Source: Pseudomonas sp. SJZ074 (GTDB lineage: Bacteria > Pseudomonadota > Gammaproteobacteria > Pseudomonadales > Pseudomonadaceae). Taken from it: a stretch of 64,000 nucleotides of DNA. Below, piece after piece: positions 46,811-57,145 of the stretch (position 1 is the first letter of the stretch; every line of letters starts with the position of its first letter). Location: NCBI RefSeq assembly GCF_007828215.1, contig NZ_VIUE01000012.1, positions 1 to 64,000 of the forward strand. Reading direction: 5' to 3'. The position numbers and the translations under genes were made by a program. The notes beneath the pieces were generated by a model. The model did not search any database and had not been told where the DNA came from. It saw only the letters and a list, made by a program, of their open reading frames with translations.

Positions 46811-48160
46811 TCAAGCCGTCGCCACCACAACCCCCGGCTCCACCTGCGCGCTCATCCCTTCTTTCATCCGCCTGGCATCGCGGGCAAAACAGCGCGATGC
46901 GAGGAACAGGAACACCATGGTCAAAAACAGCGCCACCGGGATCAGGTACATCGCATCATGCAAACCGATGGCCTTGAATGCTTCGGTCATCTGCGGAGCG
47001 CCGGCCGCCGCCATGGCCACGTGGGCGAAGTAGTCCGACAGGCCGCCGACCACCACCGGCCCCAGGCCTCCGCCAAGCAGGTACAGTCCGGCGAAGAACA
47101 ACGCCATTGCCGTCGCCCGCAGACGCGGCTCCACGACATCCTGAATCGCCGTATACACACAGGTATAGAACGTATAGGCGAACAGCCAACCGACGCTGAA
47201 CACCGCAACGAACACGCCGATTTCAATCCGTCCGGCATACAAGGCCCAGGTCGTGGTCAGCGTGGAAATGACCAGGCTGAACGCAGCGAACAGCAAACGG
47301 CCATTGGCCACGCGCTGATGGATCTTATCGGCGATCCAGCCCCCCAGGGTCAGCCCGAACAACCCGGTCACGCCCACCATGATCCCGGTGGCCACGGCGG
47401 CTTCATGCAGGGGCATCTGGAAGTAACGCTGCAGCATCGGTACCAGGAACGAGTTGCAGGCATAAGTGGCGAAGTTGAAACACAGCCCCGCCAGTACCAG
47501 CCACAAGAAAGTGGGAATCGCCAGCACCCGGCGGATCGGCCGGTCAATTTTTTCCTGGGACACCGGTACGGTTTCCGCCGCACCGCGCTTGGGTTCCCTG
47601 ATAAAGAACATAAAGACCGCCAGCACCAGCCCCGGCACCGCGGCAATGAAGAACGGCGCGCGCCAGCTGTCGAAGGCCTTGACCATCGCCCCGATGGTAA
47701 AGAACGCCAGCAGCAATCCGATCGGCAGGCCGAGCATGAAAATGCCCATGGCCCGCGCCCGACGATGGGCCGGGAACAGATCGCCGATCAGCGAGTTGGC
47801 AGCCGGCGCATAACTGGCCTCGCCAATGCCGATGCCCATGCGCACCAGCAGGAACGCCCAGAAGCTGCCCACCAGGCCATTGACGGCCGTCAGCCCGCTC
47901 CAGGCCGCCAACCCCCAGCCCATCAACTTGCTGCGCGATCCGGTATCGGCCATGCGCCCCAGCGGCAGGCCGGCAATGGCATACACGATGGTGAACGCAG
48001 TGCCGATGATGCCAATCTGAAAGTCGCTGAGGCTCCACTCCATGCGGATCGGCTCGATGATGATCGCCGGGATGGTGCGGTCGAAGAAATTGAACAGGTT
48101 GGCCAGAAACAACAGGAACAGAATGCGCCAGGCATTCGCCGCTTGGGTCGAGTTCTGCAT
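46811..48160 (-). CDS. MFS transporter (spinster-like)
   Basis: 449 aa with about 12 helices. N-terminal FLLFLANLFNFFDRTIPAI and motif A GLPLGRMADTGSRSKLMGWG (about residue 65), as in spinster-type and sugar-phosphate/anion-symporter-like MFS proteins; GIGIGEASYAPAANSLIGD is the typical TM4 segment. ATG at 48158-48160 is chosen; the open frame to 48322 adds a non-membrane, poorly composed N-terminus. Leader has AACAATAA 14 nt upstream. Substrate unknown; catabolite control suggests an uptake role. Confidence 0.85.
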   Translation of the reverse strand: MQNSTQAANAWRILFLLFLANLFNFFDRTIPAIIIEPIRMEWSLSDFQIGIIGTAFTIVYAIAGLPLGRMADTGSRSKLMGWGLAAWSGLTAVNGLVGSFWAFLLVRMGIGIGEASYAPAANSLIGDLFPAHRRARAMGIFMLGLPIGLLLAFFTIGAMVKAFDSWRAPFFIAAVPGLVLAVFMFFIREPKRGAAETVPVSQEKIDRPIRRVLAIPTFLWLVLAGLCFNFATYACNSFLVPMLQRYFQMPLHEAAVATGIMVGVTGLFGLTLGGWIADKIHQRVANGRLLFAAFSLVISTLTTTWALYAGRIEIGVFVAVFSVGWLFAYTFYTCVYTAIQDVVEPRLRATAMALFFAGLYLLGGGLGPVVVGGLSDYFAHVAMAAAGAPQMTEAFKAIGLHDAMYLIPVALFLTMVFLFLASRCFARDARRMKEGMSAQVEPGVVVATA

Positions 48161-48173
48161 GATTCCGTCTCTT

Positions 48174-48181
48174 TTATTGTT
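48174..48181 (-). promoter_or_regulatory. AANAANAA (Hfq/Crc) motif in an MFS leader
   Basis: AACAATAA on the minus strand, 14 nt before the MFS start. Confidence 0.4.
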
Positions 48182-48441
48182 ATGGGCGAGCATCCGAGCC
48201 CGGAATCTGCAATCTAGACAGCGGCGCGGGGGCTGTCTCCAATCATTCGCAGCGCTGATACCCGACCATGGGGCACGGCGGTTCATTGGTGCCGGCCAAC
48301 AAACTGTAACAAATGCCATCATCTTGCCGGTTGCCGATTAAAGATCATGCCCCGGTGGCCGATCCATCATGAAGCTTCTTTCATCCGCGATGGTTCGATG
48401 ACAGCGATCGTCCAACCCACCAGTTCAGGCCACGGCGCACA

Positions 48442-50619
48442 ATGACCTCAAAAAAAACTGCCACTGCGGTATCCGATCTGACCCTGGGCCCGGCCGCCAA
48501 CGGTCCTGAGACCCCAAAGTCATCGAACAGCTCGCGTCCGCTGGCGACGCAGCAGTATCTGTATTTCACCGAGACCAACACCGACCGCATCCTCGATAAC
48601 CTCGATGGCCTGCGCGACACCGTCTTCCCGCGTCCACCCCATCTGGTGGACGACGAGAGCGAACGCGACCAGCAGGAATTCCCGTCGGTGTGCCTGATCG
48701 GCCTGGGGCGCTGCGGCTCCAACATCGCCCTGGACGTGGCGGAACTGGTCTACAACGCCCGCAAGTTCTACCTCAACGAATTCAACAGCGAAGACAAGAC
48801 CTACAGCGACAAGGGCTACCGTCCTGCGCAATGGATCCGCAACAACCTGCGCCTGGGCACCGGCAAGTCGACCAAACCGGTGTTTCTGGTGGAGCCGCTG
48901 GTGATGCTCGGCGACCTCGACAAGGACATTGCCGGACGTATCCGCTTCTCGCGCAAGGGCGAAAAGACCGGCTTCCTGCGCGACTACAGCAAGATGAAGA
49001 TCATGGACCTGTCGGAAGTCCATGCTGGCGGTGCCGGTAACGCACCCATCCTGGGCCAGTACCTGGCCAAGATCATCCTGAACAAGGACACCCAGCGTTT
49101 CTCCAGCCCCGACTGGAAGATGATCCACTCGTACCTGATCGACAGTTGCGGCATCAAGGCCAACCAGTCGCGCCTGTACTTCTCGATCTTCAGCGCCGGC
49201 GGCGGTACCGGTTCGGGGATGGCCTCGGAGTTCGGCCTGGCCCAGCAACACTCGTACATGAACAAGACGTTCGACACCAAGCCGATGGACGAGCACGACG
49301 GCAAGAGCGGCCACTCTTTCGTCTTCGAGCCGATCTTCACCAGCGGCATCTGCGTGCTGCCGAACATTTCCGATCACCGCAGCGAAATGTCCGAAGCCCT
49401 GCACATCAACGCCGGCCGGCTGCTGTGCAAGTACCTGTCGGAAGAATGGGATTTCTCGTACAACTTCGCCAATGAAGACAGCAGCGAAGCCAGCGTCATG
49501 GGCCGTATCCGCCCCTGGAACGCAATGATGCTGATCTCCAACGACATCATGCGCTACGCCGAAGAGAACGATGACGGCAACATCCAGAACATCGATGTCA
49601 ATGCCATGGAGAAGCACGCCAACCAGTACATCTCCCAGCAGATCTTCAACATCCTGACGGCCCAGGCGGTCACCACCGACTACGACCAGAACTATTTCCG
49701 CCGCGCCGGCATCGACATCGGCGAAACCATCCGCCTGGACGCCAACGACCTGTTCATGAGCCTGGCCGGTCCCGTGGCGATTGCCTACGCCGAGTCCGTC
49801 GTCCCGGAAACCCCGGCGCCGAGCAACGACAAGTTCAAGGTGTTCGACAAAGAACCGCCACGCCTGAACATCGACGACCTGTTCTTCCGCTCCATCGACC
49901 TGCCGCACTTCAACAAAGTGACCCAGGCCATCGAAGGCATCAGCCTGTTGCCGATCGAATCCAAGCGCTACCGGGCTTCGCTGGAACAGTACAAAAACTC
50001 CGGCTACGATGCCGCCGCCCTGCACGACCTGCACTTCTTCAAGAACTGCTCGTCGGTGGTGTCCATCGTGTCGCTGCCCAAGGACTACAAGCTGTCCTAC
50101 ATGGACCTGAACCGGCTCAAGACCCACCTCAACAGCCTGTTCCCCAACACCACTCTCAAGCGTTATGCGCTGGTGATCGGCGCCTCGGCCAACCTGTCGC
50201 TGACCACCCTGATCGCCAAGAGCCCATGCCTGTCGGATGACTTCCTGACCCTGATCGTGGCCTTCATCAAACGCTGTTTCGCCCGCAACCCGTATCGCTT
50301 CGATGACACCCTGGATAACTCGATCCTGGACTTCATCATCAACGAAGATTTCGACGAGGAACGGATCGACGACCTGCTCAACGAATTCGAGAACCCGGCG
50401 AAGATCCTCGACACCAACTGGTACGCGATCAAGCCGATGTACGAGAAGAAATACCGCGAGCTGATCAACGACAAGGACAAGTTCGTCTCGATCAACGACA
50501 TCCGCCTGTCCCGTGATTGCGTGAAGAAAGCCATCAAATACCTGCGCGAGATCTACCGTCATCGCATAGGCAAGACCAAGGTTATTTCGCTTAATAACCA
50601 TACGGGGCGGACTTACTGA
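48442..50619 (+). CDS. Large FtsZ/tubulin-like GTPase-domain protein, function unknown
   Basis: 725 aa, no signal peptide or transmembrane helix. After a low-complexity N-terminus (residues 1-35) the protein shows the FtsZ/tubulin loop series in order: T1-like IGLGRCGSN (86-94), T3-like GGAGNAPILGQYLA (196-209, compare FtsZ GAG.NPEIGQ), the tubulin signature T4 SAGGGTGSG (251-259), VFEPIF (294-299, compare the FtsZ PF.FEG segment), ISNDIM (365-370, compare IPNDKLL) and a T7-like RLDANDL (431-437), where D433 and D436 match the catalytic aspartates of NxDFADV. About 250 residues follow, rich in acidic helical segments, with no partner domain I recognise. It stands alone: an opposite-strand MFS gene lies upstream and a REP pair downstream. 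Not FtsZ itself (too long, no C-terminal FtsA/ZipA peptide). GTP binding and polymerisation are inferred. Confidence 0.75.
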   Translation: MTSKKTATAVSDLTLGPAANGPETPKSSNSSRPLATQQYLYFTETNTDRILDNLDGLRDTVFPRPPHLVDDESERDQQEFPSVCLIGLGRCGSNIALDVAELVYNARKFYLNEFNSEDKTYSDKGYRPAQWIRNNLRLGTGKSTKPVFLVEPLVMLGDLDKDIAGRIRFSRKGEKTGFLRDYSKMKIMDLSEVHAGGAGNAPILGQYLAKIILNKDTQRFSSPDWKMIHSYLIDSCGIKANQSRLYFSIFSAGGGTGSGMASEFGLAQQHSYMNKTFDTKPMDEHDGKSGHSFVFEPIFTSGICVLPNISDHRSEMSEALHINAGRLLCKYLSEEWDFSYNFANEDSSEASVMGRIRPWNAMMLISNDIMRYAEENDDGNIQNIDVNAMEKHANQYISQQIFNILTAQAVTTDYDQNYFRRAGIDIGETIRLDANDLFMSLAGPVAIAYAESVVPETPAPSNDKFKVFDKEPPRLNIDDLFFRSIDLPHFNKVTQAIEGISLLPIESKRYRASLEQYKNSGYDAAALHDLHFFKNCSSVVSIVSLPKDYKLSYMDLNRLKTHLNSLFPNTTLKRYALVIGASANLSLTTLIAKSPCLSDDFLTLIVAFIKRCFARNPYRFDDTLDNSILDFIINEDFDEERIDDLLNEFENPAKILDTNWYAIKPMYEKKYRELINDKDKFVSINDIRLSRDCVKKAIKYLREIYRHRIGKTKVISLNNHTGRTY

Positions 50620-50646
50620 GTCAGGCACGACACCGCGTCGCCCCTT

Positions 50647-50727
50647 TCGCGAGCAAGCCCGCTCCCACATTGAACTGTGTTCTTCCAGGAAGAACGCGGT
50701 CCCTTGTGGGAGCGGGCTTGCTCGCGA
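50647..50727. repeat. REP pair (outward arrangement) downstream of the FtsZ-like gene
   Basis: TCGCGAGCAAGCCCGCTCCCAC-type unit and its inverse with the CCCAC/GTGGG ends inward. The rest of 50620-50915 holds a GC-rich hairpin at 50818-50852 (CACCCTGC/GCAGGGTG) without a T-run, and no gene that I can support. Confidence 0.85.
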
Positions 50728-50915
50728 ATGGCCCTTGAACACCCCACCAATACAACATCCAGAAACAATTAAGCAGCCCAACGGCTGCTCAATAAACTGT
50801 TCCCGTTACGTATACGTCACCCTGCTTTGTGGCGTTTCACCACGGCAGGGTGCCATCACGCTACTGCGCTACACACTTTTACTCGACCAGGATGCGCACC
50901 AATTTAGCGCACCGA

Positions 50916-51221
50916 TCAATTCGACGCCCTTTCCTGGATCATTATCCAAGGCGAAACCACCACGGCCCACAACACTGGATCACGCTCGAGAAAATCCAGC
51001 GCCCGCGTTTCAGACAGCTTGGCGAGCTGCCCGCCGGCCAGCCAGGCGGCGACTTTGTGGCCTTCGTCCTGGGCGACAGCCTCGGCGGCGGCGATCAAAT
51101 CCAGTGCCGGCTCGACCCATAACAGGGCACCCTTGGCAAAGAACGGCTCCAACTCCTTCCAGGTAATGGCTGCAGTTTCTCCAAGCAGTTTGGCATAGAG
51201 GGTGCTAGGTTCTTGATTCAT
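50916..51221 (-). CDS. DUF2288 family protein
   Basis: 101 aa cytoplasmic protein, starting MNQEPSTLYAKLLGETA with ITWKELEPFFAKG and a C-terminal VVVSPWIMIQERASN; matches the DUF2288 layout. ATG at 51219-51221 has GGACAGG upstream. The open frame extends to 51851, but that upstream part reads across the intergenic region and antisense to braC and is rejected. Function unknown. Divergent from braC. Confidence 0.8.
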   Translation of the reverse strand: MNQEPSTLYAKLLGETAAITWKELEPFFAKGALLWVEPALDLIAAAEAVAQDEGHKVAAWLAGGQLAKLSETRALDFLERDPVLWAVVVSPWIMIQERASN

Positions 51222-51558
51222 GGGCCTGTCCGGAAAAGAAATCGGCGCGAATGATAACGTCGGTGGTCTGGCAGAAAAACCCGGTAGCAATTGGAGTACG
51301 ATTGAAAAGCACAGCAAAGCCAGGGACTGCCGATTTGACCGGACATTACCCGCCGCTATTCTGTCTTTTTCTTTCAATAAAGCGACACCCCCTGATTTTG
51401 CCCCCAAGCGCCAGCTTCCCTTGCCAACAACCGGCGCTCTACACTGTACCGGTACAGTTGCCGGGGGCATTTTCCGAGGGGATATCGAAGATATCTGACC
51501 CGGTTCTGCTGCTACGGCGCCAGGACTATAAAAACTACAACAGCATGAGTGGAGCACT
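51222..51558. other. braC upstream region (337 bp), with a 16-bp perfect palindrome
   Basis: No coding gene is supported. It holds the divergent promoters for DUF2288 and braC, a perfect palindrome ACTGTACCGGTACAGT at 51443-51458 and a smaller GATATC-GAA-GATATC repeat at 51481-51495. Confidence 0.6.
51443..51458. promoter_or_regulatory. Perfect 16-bp palindrome, candidate operator
   Basis: ACTGTACCGGTACAGT, perfectly self-complementary, 100 bp before braC. It looks like a dimeric regulator site; I cannot assign the regulator. Confidence 0.5.
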
Positions 51559-52686
51559 ATGACTAAGGCTACTAAGCAGATTTCCAAACTGTTTGCCGCT
51601 ATGGTTCTGGCCGGGGTTGCCAGCCATTCGTTCGCCGCCGACACCATCAAGATCGGCATCGCTGGTCCCAAGACCGGTCCGGTGACCCAGTACGGCGACA
51701 TGCAATTCGTTGGTGCCAACCAAGCCATCAAGGACATCAACGCCAAGGGCGGCGTCGACGGCAAAATGCTCGAAGCCAAGGAATACGATGATGCCTGCGA
51801 CCCTAAACAGGCCGTAGCCGTGGCGAACAAAGTGGTCAACGATGGCGTCAAGTTCGTCGTCGGTCACCTGTGCTCCAGCTCCACCCAACCGGCTTCGGAC
51901 ATCTACGAAGACGAAGGCGTGATCATGATCACCCCAGCGGCCACCAGCCCGGAAATCACCGCCCGTGGCTACAAGCTGATCTTCCGCACCATCGGCCTGG
52001 ACAGCGCCCAGGGCCCTGCCGCCGGCAACTACATCGCCGACCACGTCAAGCCGAAGGTCGTTGCGGTCCTGCACGACAAACAGCAATACGGTGAAGGCAT
52101 CGCCACCGCCGTCAAGCAGACCCTCGAGAGCAAAGGCGTGAAAGTCGCCGTATTCGAAGGCCTGAACGCCGGTGACAAGGACTTCTCCTCGATCATCCAG
52201 AAGCTCAAGCAGAACAACGTCGATTTCGTCTACTACGGCGGCTATCACCCAGAGCTGGGCCTGATCCTGCGTCAATCCAAGGAAAAAGGCCTGAACGCCA
52301 AGTTCATGGGGCCTGAAGGCGTCGGCAACGACTCCATCTCGCAAATTGCCCAGGACGCTTCCGAAGGCCTGCTGGTGACCCTGCCGAAATCCTTCGACGC
52401 CGATCCTGCGAACCAGGCAATCGTTGCGGCCATCAAGGCCGACGGCAAGGATCCAAGCGGTCCGTTCGTGTTCCCGGCCTACTCCGCCGTCGAGCTGATC
52501 GCCGAAGGTATCAAGGCCGCCAAGAGCGACGACACCACCAAGGTCGCTGAAGCCCTCCACGCAGGCAGCTTCAAGACCCCGACCGGCGAGCTGTCGTTCG
52601 ACAAGAAAGGCGACTTGAAGGACTTCAAATTCGTGGTCTACCAGTGGCATTTCGGCAAACCGAAAACCGAAGTTTCCCCTCAGTAA
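51559..52686 (+). CDS. braC: Branched-chain amino-acid ABC transporter binding protein
   Basis: 375 aa periplasmic binding protein (LivJ/BraC). Signal peptide about residues 1-26 (VASHSFA cleavage), mature DTIKIGIAGPKTGPVTQYGD, a disulfide pair likely formed by DDACDP and HLCSSS (about residues 77 and 110), and ITPAATSPEITARGYK near the ligand site. First gene of braCDEFG; a terminator-like hairpin follows it, so braC is probably expressed above the permease genes. Confidence 0.95.
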   Translation: MTKATKQISKLFAAMVLAGVASHSFAADTIKIGIAGPKTGPVTQYGDMQFVGANQAIKDINAKGGVDGKMLEAKEYDDACDPKQAVAVANKVVNDGVKFVVGHLCSSSTQPASDIYEDEGVIMITPAATSPEITARGYKLIFRTIGLDSAQGPAAGNYIADHVKPKVVAVLHDKQQYGEGIATAVKQTLESKGVKVAVFEGLNAGDKDFSSIIQKLKQNNVDFVYYGGYHPELGLILRQSKEKGLNAKFMGPEGVGNDSISQIAQDASEGLLVTLPKSFDADPANQAIVAAIKADGKDPSGPFVFPAYSAVELIAEGIKAAKSDDTTKVAEALHAGSFKTPTGELSFDKKGDLKDFKFVVYQWHFGKPKTEVSPQ

Positions 52687-52700
52687 GCCCGGCCTAGTGT

Positions 52701-52737
52701 CCTGTTTCACAAATACGTTCTTTCTTTGTGATACAGG
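52701..52737 (+). other. Inverted repeat after braC
   Basis: CCTGTTTCACAAA paired with TTTGTGATACAGG, one central mismatch, 11-nt loop. It starts 14 bp after the braC stop and could protect the braC 3' end. Confidence 0.55.
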
Positions 52738-52753
52738 GCACTCACGGTCAACG

Positions 52754-52784
52754 AGCCCACTGTGCAAGCAGTGGGCTTTGTTTT
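52754..52784 (+). terminator. Attenuator/terminator between braC and braD
   Basis: AGCCCACTG / CAGTGGGCT 9-bp perfect stem, 6-nt loop, then TTGTTTT. Partial termination here would set braC above braDEFG. Confidence 0.75.
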
Positions 52785-52960
52785 ACGAGGTTTATGGGCC
52801 AGGCACCCGCGATCCGGGCGCTGGTTCACCTGAAAATCTTAAAACCGTCACCAGCGGTTCGCTGGCAAACGCTCCGTGCAAATGTGACAACAGAACACAG
52901 CACAGGGCCGGAACATGACTCCACCAGTGAAATGCGTATCGGGTTTTTAGGAGTGCTGTA

Positions 52961-53880
52961 ATGCCTGAGATCTATCACTTTTTCCAACAGCTGGTTAATG
53001 GCCTGACCATTGGCAGCACCTATGCCTTGATAGCCATTGGCTACACAATGGTTTACGGCATCATTGGAATGATTAACTTCGCCCATGGCGAGGTGTACAT
53101 GATCGGTTCCTACGTGGCTTTCATTGCCCTTGCCGGGCTGGCCATGCTGGGTATCCACTCACTGCCGTTGTTGATGACCGCCGCGTTCATCGCGTCGATC
53201 GTCGTGACCAGTGCCTATGGCTACAGTATCGAACGCGTTGCCTACCAGCCCTTGCGTGGCAGCAACCGTCTGATCCCGCTGATTTCCGCCATCGGCATGT
53301 CGCTGTTCCTGCAAAACACCGTATTGCTGTCCCAGGACTCCAAGGACAAGTCCATTCCCAACCTGATCCCGGGGAGTTTCTCCTTTGGTCCGGGCGGTGC
53401 TGAAGAAGTCCTGATTTCCTACATGCAGATCCTGGTCTTCGTCGTGACCCTGATCGCCATGCTCGGCCTGACCCTGTTCATCTCCCGTTCCCGCCTGGGC
53501 CGCGCCTGTCGCGCCTGTGCCGAGGACATCAAGATGGCCAACCTGCTGGGCATCAACACCAACAACATCATCGCCCTGACCTTCGTCATCGGTGCCGCCC
53601 TGGCGGCCGTCGCTGCCGTGCTGTTGAGCATGCAGTACGGCGTGATCAACCCGAACGCCGGTTTCCTGGTGGGCCTGAAGGCCTTTACCGCGGCGGTACT
53701 GGGTGGCATCGGCAGTATTCCGGGCGCGATGCTCGGCGGTCTGGTGCTGGGGGTGGCCGAAGCATTCGGCGCCGATATTTTCGGTGACCAGTACAAGGAC
53801 GTGGTGGCGTTCGGTCTCCTGGTCCTGGTTCTGTTGTTCCGGCCGACCGGCATCCTGGGCCGTCCGGAGGTTGAGAAAGT

Positions 53881-53884
<4 letters not shown>
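52961..53884 (+). CDS. braD: Branched-chain amino-acid ABC permease BraD (LivH)
   Basis: 307 aa inner-membrane permease with about eight helices: [21 protein letters not shown] at the N-terminus and the LivH-type cytoplasmic loop near residues 170-200 ([21 protein letters not shown]). Stop overlaps the braE start by 4 bp. Confidence 0.95.
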
Positions 53885-55130
<1,246 letters not shown>

Positions 55131-55134
<4 letters not shown>

Positions 55135-55898
55135 GCCGCGAGATCCTCAAGGTTGAAAACCTAAGCATGCGCTTCGGCGGCCTGCTGGCGGTCAATGGCG
55201 TGGCCCTGACCGTGAAAGAGAAACAGGTGGTTGCCTTGATCGGGCCGAACGGCGCCGGCAAGACCACGGTGTTCAACTGCCTGACCGGCTTCTACCAGCC
55301 AACCGGCGGCAGCATCCTGCTGGACGGCGAGCCGATCCAGGGCCTGCCAGGGCACAAGATCGCCCTCAAGGGCGTGGTGCGCACCTTCCAGAACGTGCGG
55401 TTGTTCAAGGAGATGACGGCCATCGAGAACCTCTTGATCGCCCAGCATCGTCACTTGAACACCAATTTCTTCGCCGGCCTGTTCAAGACCCCGTCGTTCC
55501 GCAAGAGCGAACGCGAGGCGATGGAGTACGCCGAGTACTGGCTGGAAAAGGTCAACCTCACAGAGTTCGCCAACCGTACCGCCGGCACCCTGGCCTATGG
55601 TCAGCAGCGGCGCCTGGAAATCGCCCGTTGCATGATGACCCGTCCGCGGATCCTCATGCTCGACGAGCCGGCCGCCGGCCTGAACCCGAAGGAAACCGAA
55701 GACCTGAAAGCCCTGATCGGCGTGCTGCGTGAAGAGCACAACGTCACGGTGCTGCTGATCGAACACGACATGAAACTGGTCATGAGCATTTCCGACCACA
55801 TCGTGGTGATCAACCAGGGCACCCCCCTGGCCAACGGCACGCCGGAACAGATCCGGGACAATCCTGAAGTGATCAAAGCCTACCTGGGGGAAGCGTAA
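55131..55898 (+). CDS. braF: Branched-chain amino-acid ABC ATPase BraF (LivG)
   Basis: 255 aa. Walker [10 protein letters not shown] at about residue 37, signature [18 protein letters not shown] at about 155, Walker [14 protein letters not shown]. Overlaps braE by 4 bp; braG begins on the base after its stop. Confidence 0.96.
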
Positions 55899-56600
55899 AT
55901 GCTGCAGTTCGAAAACGTTTCCACCTTCTATGGCAAGATCCAGGCCCTGCACAGCGTCAACGTGGACGTGCGCCAGGGCGAAATCGTGACGCTGATCGGC
56001 GCCAACGGGGCCGGCAAGTCCACCCTGCTGATGACCCTCTGCGGTTCGCCCCAGGCCCACAGCGGCAGCATCCGCTACATGGGCGAGGAACTGGTGGGCC
56101 AGGACTCGTCGCGGATCATGCGCAAGAGCATTGCAGTGGTGCCGGAAGGTCGTCGGGTATTTGCCCGGCTGACCGTGGAAGAGAACCTCGCCATGGGCGG
56201 ATTCTTCACCGACAAGGGCGACTATCAGGAACAGATGGACAAGGTGCTGCACCTTTTCCCACGCCTGAAAGAACGCTTTACCCAGCGCGGCGGCACCATG
56301 TCCGGTGGTGAACAGCAGATGCTCGCCATTGGCCGTGCGCTGATGAGCAAACCCAAGCTGCTGCTGCTCGACGAGCCTTCCCTGGGCCTGGCACCGATCA
56401 TCATCCAGCAGATCTTCGACATCATCGAACAACTGCGCAAGGATGGCGTGACGGTGTTCCTGGTGGAGCAGAACGCCAACCAGGCGCTGAAAATCGCCGA
56501 CCGGGCGTATGTGTTGGAAAACGGTCGCGTGGTGATGCAGGGCACCGGTGAAGCGCTGCTGACCGATCCGAAGGTGCGCGAGGCGTACCTGGGCGGTTAA
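55899..56600 (+). CDS. braG: Branched-chain amino-acid ABC ATPase BraG (LivF)
   Basis: 233 aa. Walker A GANGAGKST at about residue 36, signature MSGGEQQMLAIGRAL near 132, Walker B LLLLDEPSLGLAP. Last gene of braCDEFG, followed by a strong intrinsic terminator. Confidence 0.96.
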   Translation: MLQFENVSTFYGKIQALHSVNVDVRQGEIVTLIGANGAGKSTLLMTLCGSPQAHSGSIRYMGEELVGQDSSRIMRKSIAVVPEGRRVFARLTVEENLAMGGFFTDKGDYQEQMDKVLHLFPRLKERFTQRGGTMSGGEQQMLAIGRALMSKPKLLLLDEPSLGLAPIIIQQIFDIIEQLRKDGVTVFLVEQNANQALKIADRAYVLENGRVVMQGTGEALLTDPKVREAYLGG

Positions 56601-56615
56601 GGAGTCGAGGTAAAC

Positions 56616-56641
56616 AAAAACGGCCTTCGGGCCGTTTTTTT
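56616..56641 (+). terminator. Intrinsic terminator of the bra operon
   Basis: AAAAACGGCC-TTCG-GGCCGTTTTT with further T, 15 bp past braG. A UUCG tetraloop stem. Confidence 0.92.
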
Positions 56642-56814
56642 GCACCAATTTCAAGCAAACACCTTTGTGGCTTCTTTTAATGCCTTTCAACACAAATTTC
56701 GCGGCGATCAAAATAATTCGAGAACTCGCTGTAACACTTCCCCACCTCCCCTCTCTAGTTCAGCAGACCGGCGCTGAAGCCGGTTCATTTCCCAAGAAGA
56801 ACTGGAGAAACATC

Positions 56815-57120
56815 ATGTCCGCTACCACCCGTACCCTGTCCGCCTCCGCCCTGGTTTTGGCCCTGGGTTCTGCCCTGAGCCTGGCTGCCGTCTCGACCGC
56901 TCACGCAACCGACGACGCCATGGAAAAGTGCTTCGGCGTTGCCCTCAAAGGCAAGAACGACTGCGCCGCCGGCGCCGGCACCACCTGTGCCGGTACCGCC
57001 AAGATGGACTATCAGGGCAACGCCTGGAAATCGGTCCCGAAAGGCACTTGCACCACCATGGAAAGCAAAACCTCCCCCACCGGTTTCGGCCAGCTCGAAG
57101 CATTCAAAGCCAAGTCCTGA
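56815..57120 (+). CDS. bufA1: Bufferin-type RiPP precursor (DUF2282)
   Basis: 101 aa exported Cys-rich precursor. Signal peptide about residues 1-31 (cleavage after STAHA), mature part beginning TDDAMEKC with four Cys (39, 50, 58, 79) in the DUF2282 pattern [22 protein letters not shown] and VPKGTCTTM. In characterised members (bufferins) the DUF692 iron enzyme modifies Cys residues and the product chelates copper. ATG at 56815 has TGGAG upstream. First gene of a four-gene set with bufB1, bufC1 and a DoxX gene. Symbols follow the bufferin nomenclature; orthology is by domain and order only. Confidence 0.88.
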   Translation: MSATTRTLSASALVLALGSALSLAAVSTAHATDDAMEKCFGVALKGKNDCAAGAGTTCAGTAKMDYQGNAWKSVPKGTCTTMESKTSPTGFGQLEAFKAKS

Positions 57121-57145
57121 TCGCATCCGCCTGAGGCCAGCCACC

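Noticed and set aside
48520..50781. 753-codon open frame antisense to the FtsZ-like gene
   Set aside because: Composition (Val/Asp/Gln/His repeats) is that of a shadow frame, and it runs through the downstream REP pair; the plus-strand frame has the structured motifs.
50818..50852. CACCCTGC/GCAGGGTG hairpin as an intrinsic terminator
   Set aside because: No T-run on either strand and an imperfect loop; left as an unexplained hairpin.
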